Shown here piece after piece: positions 1 to 6,906 of a stretch of 28,176 nucleotides of DNA. The stretch is from a virus. Positions within the stretch are counted from its first letter, which is position 1. Every line of letters begins with the position of its first letter. Both the position numbers and the translations under genes were made by a program. The notes beneath the pieces were generated by a model. That model was not told the DNA's origin. It was given only the letters and a program-made list of their open reading frames with translations, and searched no databases. Location: positions 1 through 28,176 of IMG/VR virus record IMGVR_UViG_3300012920_003795. One strand, 5' to 3'.

Positions 1-216
1 GGTGCTTTTGTTTTGGATGTTCAAACTGCGGTTGAAGAGAACTTTAATGAACCCCTAGATATATGTAAGAAGAAGGTGTATGAATCTTTCATCGCTCAGG
101 GTAGACCTAAGTGGGAAGCTGAATATGCCGCTGATACTGCTGAAGGGTACTATCAAGAAATCGTCAATGACTTTGATGAATTTTCTTATTTGATGGCCTC
201 TGAGGCGCTTAAATAG
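1..216 (+). CDS. Hypothetical phage protein, 5' end cut by window
   Basis: The frame is open from base 1 to the TAA at 214-216, so only the C-terminal 71 or so residues are present and the true start lies outside the window. A TTG at 13 is in frame, but nothing marks it as the start. The visible part is acidic and Tyr/Glu-rich (for example KWEAEYAADTAEGYY) with no membrane segment, cysteine cluster or known catalytic motif. It looks like one of the small helical proteins that are common beside phoH in marine T4-like phages. I do not recognise a function. Confidence 0.7.
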   Translation, partial: GAFVLDVQTAVEENFNEPLDICKKKVYESFIAQGRPKWEAEYAADTAEGYYQEIVNDFDEFSYLMASEALK

Positions 217-242
217 CATATATAGTATAGTGAGGTTAAGAA

Positions 243-671
243 ATGGAACCTATACAGGTTTTTGAGATTTTAGAAAAAATCGAAAACGAGAAGTCCAGAC
301 CCAAACGTCTGGAATTAATTAAACAATATTCTAACGTTCCGGCGTTCAAGGATGTACTGAGAGGAATTTTTGATGGTGGATTGGTATTCAACTTACCAGA
401 AGGAAAACCGCCGTACACGCCTAATATACCGGAATCTGTCCCATCTTCCCTACTTAAGAAGCATAAAGAATTTGGATTCTTTGTCAAAGGATTCTCCAAA
501 TCAGATGGCATGCCTTCTTACAAACGGGAAACAATGTTTATACAACTACTGGAATCCATCCATCCAGAGGATGCGGAAGTTGTGTTATCAATGGTGAGTA
601 AAAAATCACCGATCAAAGGTCTGACCAAGAAACTAGTAGAGGAGGCACTTCCAAACTTAATCAAATCCTAA
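243..671 (+). CDS. Conserved T4-like marine phage protein (DUF6433-like)
   Basis: A 142-residue soluble protein. The ATG at 243 follows a Shine-Dalgarno GAGG at 232-235. The middle part with LPEGKPPY and the C-terminal KGLTKKLVEEALPNL match my memory of a conserved small family in marine T4-like phages, which I believe is DUF6433; this was not checked. It has no membrane segment, cysteines or nucleotide-binding loop. The helical C-terminus suggests a binding or assembly role, but the function is unknown. It is the first of a run of small co-directional genes leading into phoH. Confidence 0.75.
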   Translation: MEPIQVFEILEKIENEKSRPKRLELIKQYSNVPAFKDVLRGIFDGGLVFNLPEGKPPYTPNIPESVPSSLLKKHKEFGFFVKGFSKSDGMPSYKRETMFIQLLESIHPEDAEVVLSMVSKKSPIKGLTKKLVEEALPNLIKS

Positions 672-696
672 ACGAAACCAACAAAGGAGTAGTCTA

Positions 697-849
697 TTGA
701 CAGCAGCCCAAATAGAGCGTTTAAAAAAAGATTCTCGTGAAATCAATCATGCGATCACGAGACTGAAGAAAAAAGGAAAGGACTCTAGAGCACATAAACT
801 AATGCTCAAAAAAGAGTTCCTCGAGCAATCGATACAAATGACTCAATAA
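697..849 (+). CDS. Small basic hypothetical protein with TTG start
   Basis: A 50-residue frame starting with TTG at 697. The start is supported by AAAGGAG at 683-689, about 7 bases upstream. The product begins TAAQIERLKKDSREINHAIT after the initiator and is Lys/Arg-rich and helical. The spacing to its neighbours (25 bases after the previous stop, 70 before the next start) fits a real small gene in the operon. No domain is recognised. The reading frame stays open for 28 codons past the TAA, which is expected by chance fairly often and is not treated as read-through. Confidence 0.55.
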   Translation: MTAAQIERLKKDSREINHAITRLKKKGKDSRAHKLMLKKEFLEQSIQMTQ

Positions 850-919
850 GGGGGTGATCCTATCTCTTCATCGAAAGATGTCGTAGTCTTGGATTTCGTA
901 ATTAAGTGTGAATTAGAAT

Positions 920-1153
920 ATGCCCACATACATTTTTAAACATAAGGATACGGGAGAGATCACGGAAGTGACTCTCCCTATTTCTCAATTAGACCAATAT
1001 AAGGAAGATCATCCAGAATTGCAATCCCAAATTACTGCACCCCAAATAATTACCAATGCAAAGTCTACACTAAGTATGGCTGGTAAAGATTGGGAAAACC
1101 ATCTAGACAAAATCAAGAAAGGTTCAGGTAAAGGGAATACTGTCAATTCATGA
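920..1153 (+). CDS. Hypothetical protein, FmdB-like N-terminus without cysteines
   Basis: A 77-residue protein starting MPTYIFKHKDTGEITEV. The start resembles the MPTYxF beginning of FmdB-type zinc ribbons, but the cysteines that would bind zinc are absent, so any relation is structural at best. The C-terminal half is polar, ending in a Lys/Gly-rich tail. There is no clear Shine-Dalgarno before the ATG. The stop overlaps the phoH start as ATGA at 1150-1153, so the two genes are probably translationally coupled. Function unknown; similar short proteins occur in marine T4-like phages. Confidence 0.65.
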   Translation: MPTYIFKHKDTGEITEVTLPISQLDQYKEDHPELQSQITAPQIITNAKSTLSMAGKDWENHLDKIKKGSGKGNTVNS

Positions 1154-1851
1154 GAAAAGAAAGAACGATGCCTCAAAGGTTACGCATCGACGATCTTCTT
1201 AGTTTCGATCCTATCACTGCCTCACAAGAGGAAGTTTACAAAGCATGGGACGAAGGTAACCATATCGTCATGGCAGGTACAGCAGGTACAGGTAAAACCT
1301 TCTCTGCATTATACTTGGCATTAGAACAAGTTTTAGACAAAGGCAATCCAGCACTTGAACGTGTTGTGCTCGTTAGGTCAATTGTACCTACACGAGAGAT
1401 TGGATTCTTGCCGGGGTCTATTGAAGAAAAGATAGAAGCATACACAGGCCCATATCGTGCGATATGTTCTGAACTGTTTGATGACAGTGAAGCATATAAC
1501 AAGTTAAGTGCACAAGGTCAAATAGAGTTTTCTTCTACGTCTTTTCTTAGGGGTGTCACATTCAGTGATTGTGTAATCATTGTGGATGAGATGCAAAACT
1601 TATCGTTCCACGAACTTGATAGTATCATAACAAGAGTGGGACAAAACTGTAGGATCATATTTTGCGGTGACTACTACCAGTCAGACTTTGTCAAGACACA
1701 AGACAAAAGAGGTCTCTGGAAGTTCTTAGACATTATAGAACACCTAAATAGATTCACAACAGTAACCTTTGGATGGGCAGATATTGTCCGATCCGACTTC
1801 GTACGTGATTATATCATGACGAAGGAAATGTTAGGAATTAACGATGAATAA
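1150..1851 (+). CDS. phoH: PhoH-like P-loop ATPase
   Basis: A 233-residue protein of the PhoH family, a cytoplasmic ATPase or helicase-like protein very common in marine phages and often used as a viral marker gene. The Walker A loop GTAGTGKT is at residues 43-50 and the Walker B strand VIIVDEMQN is near 142-150 with D146 and E147. The arginine-containing segments RSIVPTREIGFLPGS and FCGDYYQSD are typical of the family. The ATG at 1150 overlaps the previous stop; a second in-frame ATG at 1168 is an alternative start. The stop overlaps the lysozyme start by 8 bases. Despite the name, a role in phosphate stress is not established for phage copies. Confidence 0.95.
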   Translation: MRKERTMPQRLRIDDLLSFDPITASQEEVYKAWDEGNHIVMAGTAGTGKTFSALYLALEQVLDKGNPALERVVLVRSIVPTREIGFLPGSIEEKIEAYTGPYRAICSELFDDSEAYNKLSAQGQIEFSSTSFLRGVTFSDCVIIVDEMQNLSFHELDSIITRVGQNCRIIFCGDYYQSDFVKTQDKRGLWKFLDIIEHLNRFTTVTFGWADIVRSDFVRDYIMTKEMLGINDE

Positions 1852-2299
1852 AGAAACAAAAGAAGCGATATTCGAACAACTAAAAATCGACGAAGGAGTA
1901 GTTTATGAAATCTACAACGATCACCTCGGCTATCCCACCTTTGGAGTCGGTCACCTTATCAAAGAGAGTGATCCGGAATTCGGAGAACCAGTTGGTACAA
2001 GTGTCAGTGAAGAAAGAGTGCGGACGTGTTTTGACGGAGACCTTGAAACTGCCATCACAGAATGTGAGCACCTATACGGAGAACGGGAGTTTGGTGACGT
2101 ACCCGCAGAAGTCCAGCAAATCTTGGTTAATATGATGTTCAATATGGGACGCACACGTCTCAGTGGTTTTAGGAAAATGAATGCAGCTATCCTTAAAGGC
2201 GATTGGAAAACAGCCGCCGTTGAAGGACGTGATTCACGTTGGTACAGACAAGTTACCAATCGTGCAGAAAGATTGATGAGTAGATTAGAAAACGTCTAA
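1844..2299 (+). CDS. T4-type lysozyme (endolysin, GH24)
   Basis: A 151-residue muramidase that would cut the glycan strands of peptidoglycan at lysis. It aligns with T4 lysozyme from end to end: IDEG places catalytic Glu at residue 17, YNDHLGYPTFGVGH places Asp at 26 and Thr at 32, and the C-terminal SRWYRQVTNRAERLMS matches the T4 SRWYNQTPNRAKR segment. It has no signal peptide, so it should need a holin to reach the periplasm. Its short length argues for a free endolysin and not the tail-spike lysozyme gp5. Its start overlaps phoH by 8 bases. Holin and spanin candidates lie elsewhere (5490, 17363, 17712). Confidence 0.93.
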   Translation: MNKETKEAIFEQLKIDEGVVYEIYNDHLGYPTFGVGHLIKESDPEFGEPVGTSVSEERVRTCFDGDLETAITECEHLYGEREFGDVPAEVQQILVNMMFNMGRTRLSGFRKMNAAILKGDWKTAAVEGRDSRWYRQVTNRAERLMSRLENV

Positions 2300-2335
2300 C
2301 TCACAATATACCGTGAACTGAATAGGAGAAAAGTC

Positions 2336-2491
2336 GTGGCCAAGTATGGGCGACATGATACCCGAAACAAAAAAAGAAACAAACACAAGCAATTTGCGAA
2401 AGAAGGATTTAAAGGGAAGTTACATAATGTTGAACAAAAAGAGCGAATCGCCCAAAAATATAATCTTTCAGTATCTAATACTGAACGATGA
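2336..2491 (+). CDS. Small very basic protein with GTG start, hidden under the next gene
   Basis: A 51-residue frame starting with GTG at 2336, with AGGAG at 2324-2328 seven bases upstream, the best ribosome-binding site in this stretch. The product begins AKYGRHDTRNKKRNKHKQFA after the initiator and is strongly basic, like small nucleic-acid-binding proteins of T4-like phages. It overlaps the N-terminal part of the longer frame that starts at 2346. The quality of its Shine-Dalgarno suggests that this is the gene read from here and that the glycosyltransferase starts later. Function unknown. Confidence 0.6.
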   Translation: MAKYGRHDTRNKKRNKHKQFAKEGFKGKLHNVEQKERIAQKYNLSVSNTER

Positions 2492-3275
2492 TCTAGATCA
2501 AAAGAGAGGCCCTATACTGGGTCAATCACGATCTAAGATTTACTCAGAGATGGCAGACATCTCTCGTAAGTCCTTTGAGATATATGCCGATAAGATCGGC
2601 GCAGATTACTTGTATTCAGACGAAGCGGTATTTACTAAAGCAGTCTATGAGAAGGACACTACTGTATCTCTCTACGAATGTCTGAGAGTTATCTACGATC
2701 CATTCTTTGATGACTACGACAAGGTAGCATTCTTTGATACAGACATCGTTGCTAACACTGAAGAGAATATCTTTGATGCTAGTGACGCAGAAGTCTATGG
2801 TGTCTTAGAGTCTGATATCCGAACTTTCCACGGTGGTGGATACAATGGTTGGGATGGAAAACAAAGTGTGTATGAACAATACGTACGCAAGTTTGAGTGG
2901 GGTGGAGTACCTATCGTACCAGCGATGCCACCAAACCATCCATCTAAACTAACCATCATGAACACGGGTGTAGTAGTCTGGACAAAAGAGGCACGCCTAC
3001 GTGCACGTGAGATGTTTGATGATTGGCAGTGGTGGTTCTTCGAAGGCCCACAAGAACACATGTCAACCATGAATGATCAACCGTATATCTCTGGTCAGTT
3101 AGTTAAACATGATTTTGATATCGGTACACTAGACCAGACTTGGAATGATTCACCACACTACGAGACGTTAGAGGAATTCTTTGATATTGCGAAGTTCTGT
3201 CATTACACAGGTGGTGAGTGGAAGGTTGATATGATCCAACATTATCACGATAAAAAGTTCAAAATATTTGAATAA
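2427..3275 (+). CDS. Glycosyltransferase, GT-A fold (GT8-like)
   Basis: About 282 residues if started at the ATG at 2427; the frame is open back to 2346, but that stretch is covered by the basic gene at 2336-2491. An AAGGGA element at 2413-2418 precedes 2427. The key motif is KVAFFDTDIVANTEENIF, whose DxD (about D104 and D106) binds the metal and nucleotide sugar in GT-A enzymes. The later segment SKLTIMNTGVVVWTKEA is the usual acceptor-side strand, and DQPYISGQL resembles the DQ motif of GT8-like enzymes. The protein is cytoplasmic with no membrane anchor. It opens the glycan block and ends just before a promoter. Donor and acceptor cannot be told from sequence. Confidence 0.8.
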   Translation: MLNKKSESPKNIIFQYLILNDDLDQKRGPILGQSRSKIYSEMADISRKSFEIYADKIGADYLYSDEAVFTKAVYEKDTTVSLYECLRVIYDPFFDDYDKVAFFDTDIVANTEENIFDASDAEVYGVLESDIRTFHGGGYNGWDGKQSVYEQYVRKFEWGGVPIVPAMPPNHPSKLTIMNTGVVVWTKEARLRAREMFDDWQWWFFEGPQEHMSTMNDQPYISGQLVKHDFDIGTLDQTWNDSPHYETLEEFFDIAKFCHYTGGEWKVDMIQHYHDKKFKIFE

Positions 3276-3281
3276 AAACGC

Positions 3282-3310
3282 TTGCCAAAAAGGGTAAGAT
3301 GTTGTATTAT
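3282..3310 (+). promoter_or_regulatory. Host sigma70-type promoter before HAD gene
   Basis: TTGCCA at 3282-3287 and TATTAT at 3305-3310 are separated by 17 bases; an overlapping TATAAT at 3308-3313 is an alternative -10. The -35 sits in the context ACGCTTGCC, shared with other promoters in the window. Transcription should begin near 3317-3320, almost on the ATG at 3322. Confidence 0.7.
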
Positions 3311-3321
3311 AATGGTTGAGT

Positions 3322-3915
3322 ATGGAATTTGAAATGAATAGAAACGATCACGAAAAAGTCATTCTGACCGATGTTGACGGTGTCCTCTTAAACTGGGGAT
3401 ATGCGTTCGATATCTGGATGCACCAACATGGTCATGAGAAAGTCAAAGATGTCTATACTGTGAGTGATGCCTACGGTATTACTAGAGAAGCTGGTAAGAG
3501 ATTGACAAGGCAGTTCAACGAAAGCGCCGCCATTGGGTTCCTACCGCCTCTCAGGGACGCTATCCACTATGTGAGGAAGTTACACGAGGAACATGGATAC
3601 GTATTCCACGCAATTACTTCTTTGAGTCTTGACCCTCATGCGGGTGAACTCAGAACACAAAACCTAAAGAAACTATTCGGAGAGACTGCGTTCGAAAGAT
3701 TTGTCTACCTTGACACTGGTGCGGACAAAGACAAAGCTCTGAAGAAGTATAAAGATACTGGATACCTTTGGGTTGAGGACAAAGTCGAGAACGCAAATGT
3801 CGGAGATAAATTCGGTCTAGATAGTGTTGTAATGGAACATGGTTACAACATGGCAGATGAATCTTTCCCAATGATGAAAGGGTGGAAGGACATCTACGAA
3901 TATCTAGAGGGATAA
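3322..3915 (+). CDS. HAD-superfamily hydrolase or phosphatase
   Basis: About 197 residues from the ATG at 3322. The frame also contains TTG at 3316 and ATG at 3334; the promoter at 3282-3313 makes 3316 unlikely, and a weak GGA before 3334 keeps that start possible. Motif I is ILTDVDGVLLNW, with the nucleophile and acid/base aspartates typical of HAD phosphatases. AITSLS supplies the motif II Ser/Thr, a Lys-rich stretch follows, and YLWVEDKVENA gives the acidic motif IV. This matches small haloacid dehalogenase-like enzymes that act on sugar phosphates, nucleotides or phosphorylated DNA ends. It abuts the carbamoyltransferase start, so it may supply or remove a phosphate in the same pathway. 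The substrate is not known. Confidence 0.85.
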   Translation: MEFEMNRNDHEKVILTDVDGVLLNWGYAFDIWMHQHGHEKVKDVYTVSDAYGITREAGKRLTRQFNESAAIGFLPPLRDAIHYVRKLHEEHGYVFHAITSLSLDPHAGELRTQNLKKLFGETAFERFVYLDTGADKDKALKKYKDTGYLWVEDKVENANVGDKFGLDSVVMEHGYNMADESFPMMKGWKDIYEYLEG

Positions 3916-5466
3916 ATGACAAGGTATGTAGGATTTAGTGAGTTCTATCACGATGCGGGCGTATCCGTAATTGAAGAAGATGGAACTGTATCATATGCCA
4001 CCCACGCCGAGCGGTGGTCAAAGAAAAAGAATGATCCGGTAATTCCGGAGAACTTATGGGACTTCATTGGTCAACAAGACGATGAGGTCGTTTCTTTTTA
4101 TGAAGACCACAAGATTAAGTTTGGTATAAGGGGTGGTATTGCCGCTCATGCTGGTGTATACAATAGAGCCACAGGCGATCTATCTGCCGGTGGTGATATA
4201 GTTGACAAAAATGGATACACAAAATCTCTTCGCCATCACGTCAAGATGCCACTCTATGAATCACTGGTATATGACAACCACCACTTACACCATGAATCAC
4301 ATTGTGCGGGGGCACTCTATACCCGTCCTTGGGATTCTCTAGAAGACACTGTCTGTGTCTCTATCGATGGAGCAGGAGAAGTTCAGTGTTCCGTTATCTA
4401 CGATCACAATCTTAAACTAATCAAAGAATGGCACTACCCCAAGTCTATCGGGGTCATCTACGGAATCGTAACAAGGGCACTTGGTCTTAGAGTTCTTGAA
4501 GATGAGTATGTTGTTATGGGACTAAGTTCCTATGGTGAGGATGAGTTCTCTGATTGGATATACAATGAGTATCATAAGTTTAGTGATCATGCACACGAGA
4601 TTGATGCAGGCGTTCTTCTGTCAGGTGGAGAGTCTGCCAGAGAACAACAGAGAGTGCATTTCAGAAATCAACTCATGAAGAAAGTTACGGAAACAAAACC
4701 TGAAAACGCAGCTGCATCCGTACAAAAATTTGCAGAACGTGCCATCATGGAGATCATGGTAGAGGCACGTAAACATGGATCGAAGTTAGTTTACTCAGGT
4801 GGATGTGCACAGAACGTTGTTGCGAACTCTATGATTGCAGACCTATTCGATGAGGTACATATTGCTGTCGCACCGGCAGACTCAGGATCATCTCTGGGAG
4901 CGGCCGCAAAAACATGGGCAGAAGCAACCGGAAAGGATAAACTTATCTGGACTCCATACTTAGGGACTAATATTGATCGTGAGATTAATCCAAAAGAAGT
5001 TGTAGATCACTTGTTATCAAAGAAAGTTTGTGGTGTTGCAAACGGACGTGCAGAGTTTGGCCCACGTGCACTAGGTAATCGATCCCTAATTGCAGATGTT
5101 CGGTATGATGTCAAAGACACAGTAAACGAAATCAAACGCAGACAGAAGTATAGACCCTTCGCTCCTGCTATTCTAGAGGAGTATGTGGATGATTATTTCG
5201 AAGGTTATACAAACGAATACATGCAGTTCACATCAAAGGCACTGCATGACTACAAATCCGTTACACACGTAGACGGTACTGCACGTGTCCAAGTCGTACG
5301 CAAAGATTGTCAATCGATATTCAGACAGATAATTGAGGAATATTATGAGCGTACTGGCGTCCCAATGTTACTAAATACTAGCCTGAACATCCGTGGGAGA
5401 CCAATGGTTGATGATGAGAAAGATGCGAAACTTTGGGAGAGTAAATATAATGTCAAGGTGTTCTGA
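3916..5466 (+). CDS. Carbamoyltransferase, NodU/CmcH/TobZ family
   Basis: A 516-residue enzyme that would move a carbamoyl group from carbamoyl phosphate, through a carbamoyl-adenylate, to a hydroxyl on a sugar or other small molecule. The N-terminal ASKHA (Kae1-like) domain shows YHDAG at 11-15, the histidine-rich metal site NHHLHHESHCAGA near 121-133, SIDGAGE near 149-155 and VVMGLSSYG near 199-207. The C-terminal YrdC-like half shows GRAEFGPRALGNRSL, YRPFAPA and LLNTSLNIRGRPMV. All expected blocks are present and the length is near the family norm. The ATG directly follows the HAD stop. In bacteria these enzymes decorate Nod factors and antibiotics; a viral member has been reported to make carbamoyloxymethyl-cytosine in DNA, so the acceptor here is open. 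Confidence 0.93.
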   Translation: MTRYVGFSEFYHDAGVSVIEEDGTVSYATHAERWSKKKNDPVIPENLWDFIGQQDDEVVSFYEDHKIKFGIRGGIAAHAGVYNRATGDLSAGGDIVDKNGYTKSLRHHVKMPLYESLVYDNHHLHHESHCAGALYTRPWDSLEDTVCVSIDGAGEVQCSVIYDHNLKLIKEWHYPKSIGVIYGIVTRALGLRVLEDEYVVMGLSSYGEDEFSDWIYNEYHKFSDHAHEIDAGVLLSGGESAREQQRVHFRNQLMKKVTETKPENAAASVQKFAERAIMEIMVEARKHGSKLVYSGGCAQNVVANSMIADLFDEVHIAVAPADSGSSLGAAAKTWAEATGKDKLIWTPYLGTNIDREINPKEVVDHLLSKKVCGVANGRAEFGPRALGNRSLIADVRYDVKDTVNEIKRRQKYRPFAPAILEEYVDDYFEGYTNEYMQFTSKALHDYKSVTHVDGTARVQVVRKDCQSIFRQIIEEYYERTGVPMLLNTSLNIRGRPMVDDEKDAKLWESKYNVKVF

Positions 5467-5489
5467 AATGACAATAAAAGGAAAACACT

Positions 5490-5819
5490 ATGACAGAAGA
5501 AGAAGTCAAAAAGTCGGGGTTTCATCCCGCAGATAGTAATGGTGATGGTAAGATATCACCTGAAGAAGAAAAGATGTATTTGGAATTTAAGAGAAAAGAG
5601 CTTGAAGATGCAGACGCAATGCGTGACGCACAAAGATCAATGGCATGGTTTTCTCTTTGGGGAATGTTACTCTATCCAGTAATGGTAGTGGGTGCAAACC
5701 TAGTGAAATTGGATAGTGCCTCTAAAATCCTTGGCGATATGGCTGGGGTATACTTTATTGCTGTTGCTGGTATTGTGGCGGCATTCTTTGGTGCACAGGC
5801 ATTTACAAACAAAAAGTGA
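5490..5819 (+). CDS. Two-helix membrane protein with EF-hand, possible holin
   Basis: A 109-residue protein starting at ATG 5490 after an AAAGGA ribosome site. Residues 15-26 (DSNGDGKISPEE) form a complete 12-residue EF-hand loop with D, N, D, K, S and E at the calcium positions. A charged helix follows, then two hydrophobic segments near residues 50-70 and 84-104. Similar EF-hand plus two-helix proteins occur in marine T4-like phages without known function. Size and topology fit a class II holin, and no better holin was seen near the endolysin or the spanins. That role is an inference; a membrane scaffold for the neighbouring sugar enzymes is equally possible. Confidence 0.75.
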   Translation: MTEEEVKKSGFHPADSNGDGKISPEEEKMYLEFKRKELEDADAMRDAQRSMAWFSLWGMLLYPVMVVGANLVKLDSASKILGDMAGVYFIAVAGIVAAFFGAQAFTNKK

Positions 5820-5825
5820 GTATAA

Positions 5826-6734
5826 ATGATACAAGTTACATGGAGAGGCACGCCGGGAGTCGGTGATTTTATGATGGCTTTGAATGCATGTCACCAACAT
5901 GCGTTCACATGTAACGATAAAATAGAACTCACAATGCATTGGGAACATGATGAGAAGTATCTACATCATTTCGAAGACCCTGAAACTATCATTGAACGAA
6001 TGGAGTACATTCATAACTTCTACCATCGAAAAGATGATGTAGAGGTCAAACATGTATTTGAAAGTAAAGATAGGTATTCTGATTGGTCTTGGAAAGATGA
6101 TATTAAAGTTGTAAATGGAATACCAACGATACTTCATCCCAAAGAACTAGGCAGACCGGACGATATGGTCAGTAAAACTAGATATTGGTTTAGTGACGGA
6201 AGATATATCGACGGTGATGGGCATCAAAATACACCTGAAGGTAATGCACCACATAACCACTGGTTATTTCGAAAGGATGCTTTTCAAGATACAGACAAAC
6301 AGAAAGTTGTAGTCTGGACACCTGTGTCTAATGCCGAAAATCCTAGATGGTGGAAAAGAAAATTGACACCTAACGATTGGCGTGTTATAATAGATAAAAT
6401 ACGCCGACAGGGGATGAATGTAATTGAATTAGATTATAGAACACCTGTACGTGAAGCGATGTATCATATATCAAACTGTAGATTGATAGTTTGTTATGAT
6501 GGTATGTGGCACTATATGGGAGCCAACTTTGCAAAACCTATGATAGTAGTGAGTAAAGAAGGCGTCACTAAATATCACACTCCACACTGTGTTAGAGTCT
6601 GCCCTGATACACAAGAAGAAGAAAACATCTGGTGGTGGTTAGATAGACCCAACGACCTTTTTGGTCATCCAAAAAAGAAAGCGGTTGAATACGAAAGAAG
6701 TTTACGACATATATATGAGACAATTAGAAATTGA
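5826..6734 (+). CDS. GT-B-like glycosyltransferase (GT9/heptosyltransferase-like)
   Basis: A 302-residue protein starting MIQVTWRGTPGVGDFMMALN; the Gly-rich segment after strand 1 is where GT9 enzymes such as LPS heptosyltransferases hold the acceptor. The C-terminal part, near residues 212-242 with HISNCRLIVCYDGMWHYMGA then KPMIVV, copies the GT9 pattern in which an Asp-Gly and a His bind the nucleotide sugar (usually DSGPxHxAxAxxxP). It contains many Trp and His. No membrane segment is present. The similarity is one of pattern, so the family assignment is tentative. Its last 20 bases overlap the start of the next small membrane protein gene. Confidence 0.65.
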   Translation: MIQVTWRGTPGVGDFMMALNACHQHAFTCNDKIELTMHWEHDEKYLHHFEDPETIIERMEYIHNFYHRKDDVEVKHVFESKDRYSDWSWKDDIKVVNGIPTILHPKELGRPDDMVSKTRYWFSDGRYIDGDGHQNTPEGNAPHNHWLFRKDAFQDTDKQKVVVWTPVSNAENPRWWKRKLTPNDWRVIIDKIRRQGMNVIELDYRTPVREAMYHISNCRLIVCYDGMWHYMGANFAKPMIVVSKEGVTKYHTPHCVRVCPDTQEEENIWWWLDRPNDLFGHPKKKAVEYERSLRHIYETIRN

Positions 6735-6906
6735 TTTTAACAAACCCAGAGATGCCACACCAGAAGAAGTGGCAGAGTGGTATGAGACTGAGTTAAAGCC
6801 TCAGGGTGATAATGCAATGAAAATGGTTGTATACGCAACTATAATTCAGGCCACAGCATTAGGTTTCATGGGTTTGTGTATGTATGTAATAGGATTAGCA
6901 ACTTGA
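6715..6906 (+). CDS. Small single-pass membrane protein
   Basis: A 63-residue protein with start ATG at 6715; the frame is open back to a TTG at 6661, but that part lies inside the previous gene and has no ribosome site. Residues 1-35 are charged (MRQLEIDFNKPRDATPEEVA) and residues 37-60 form one hydrophobic helix. It overlaps the preceding gene by 20 bases and the radical SAM start by the TTGA at 6903-6906, so it is embedded in a coupled operon. It could anchor the neighbouring enzymes at the inner membrane, but no function is recognised. Confidence 0.65.
   Translation: MRQLEIDFNKPRDATPEEVAEWYETELKPQGDNAMKMVVYATIIQATALGFMGLCMYVIGLAT

Noticed and set aside
850-936. Open continuation of 28 codons in frame after the TAA of the small gene at 697-849, suggesting stop read-through
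   Set aside because: A stretch of that length without a stop is quite likely by chance, the stop is TAA and not a leaky TGA context, and the tail runs into the next gene.
2346-2426. Upstream extension of the glycosyltransferase frame
   Set aside because: The region is better explained by the GTG-started basic gene at 2336-2491, and the added residues have no fold-like pattern.
3258-3272. Inverted repeat TTCAAAATATTTGAA as a terminator after the glycosyltransferase
   Set aside because: Pure A/T stem without G/C pairs and no run of T after it; it lies inside the last codons of the gene.
5821-5828. TATAAATG resembling a late promoter before the GT9-like gene
   Set aside because: It has a mismatch in the last base and contains the start codon itself, so a transcript from it could not encode the protein start.
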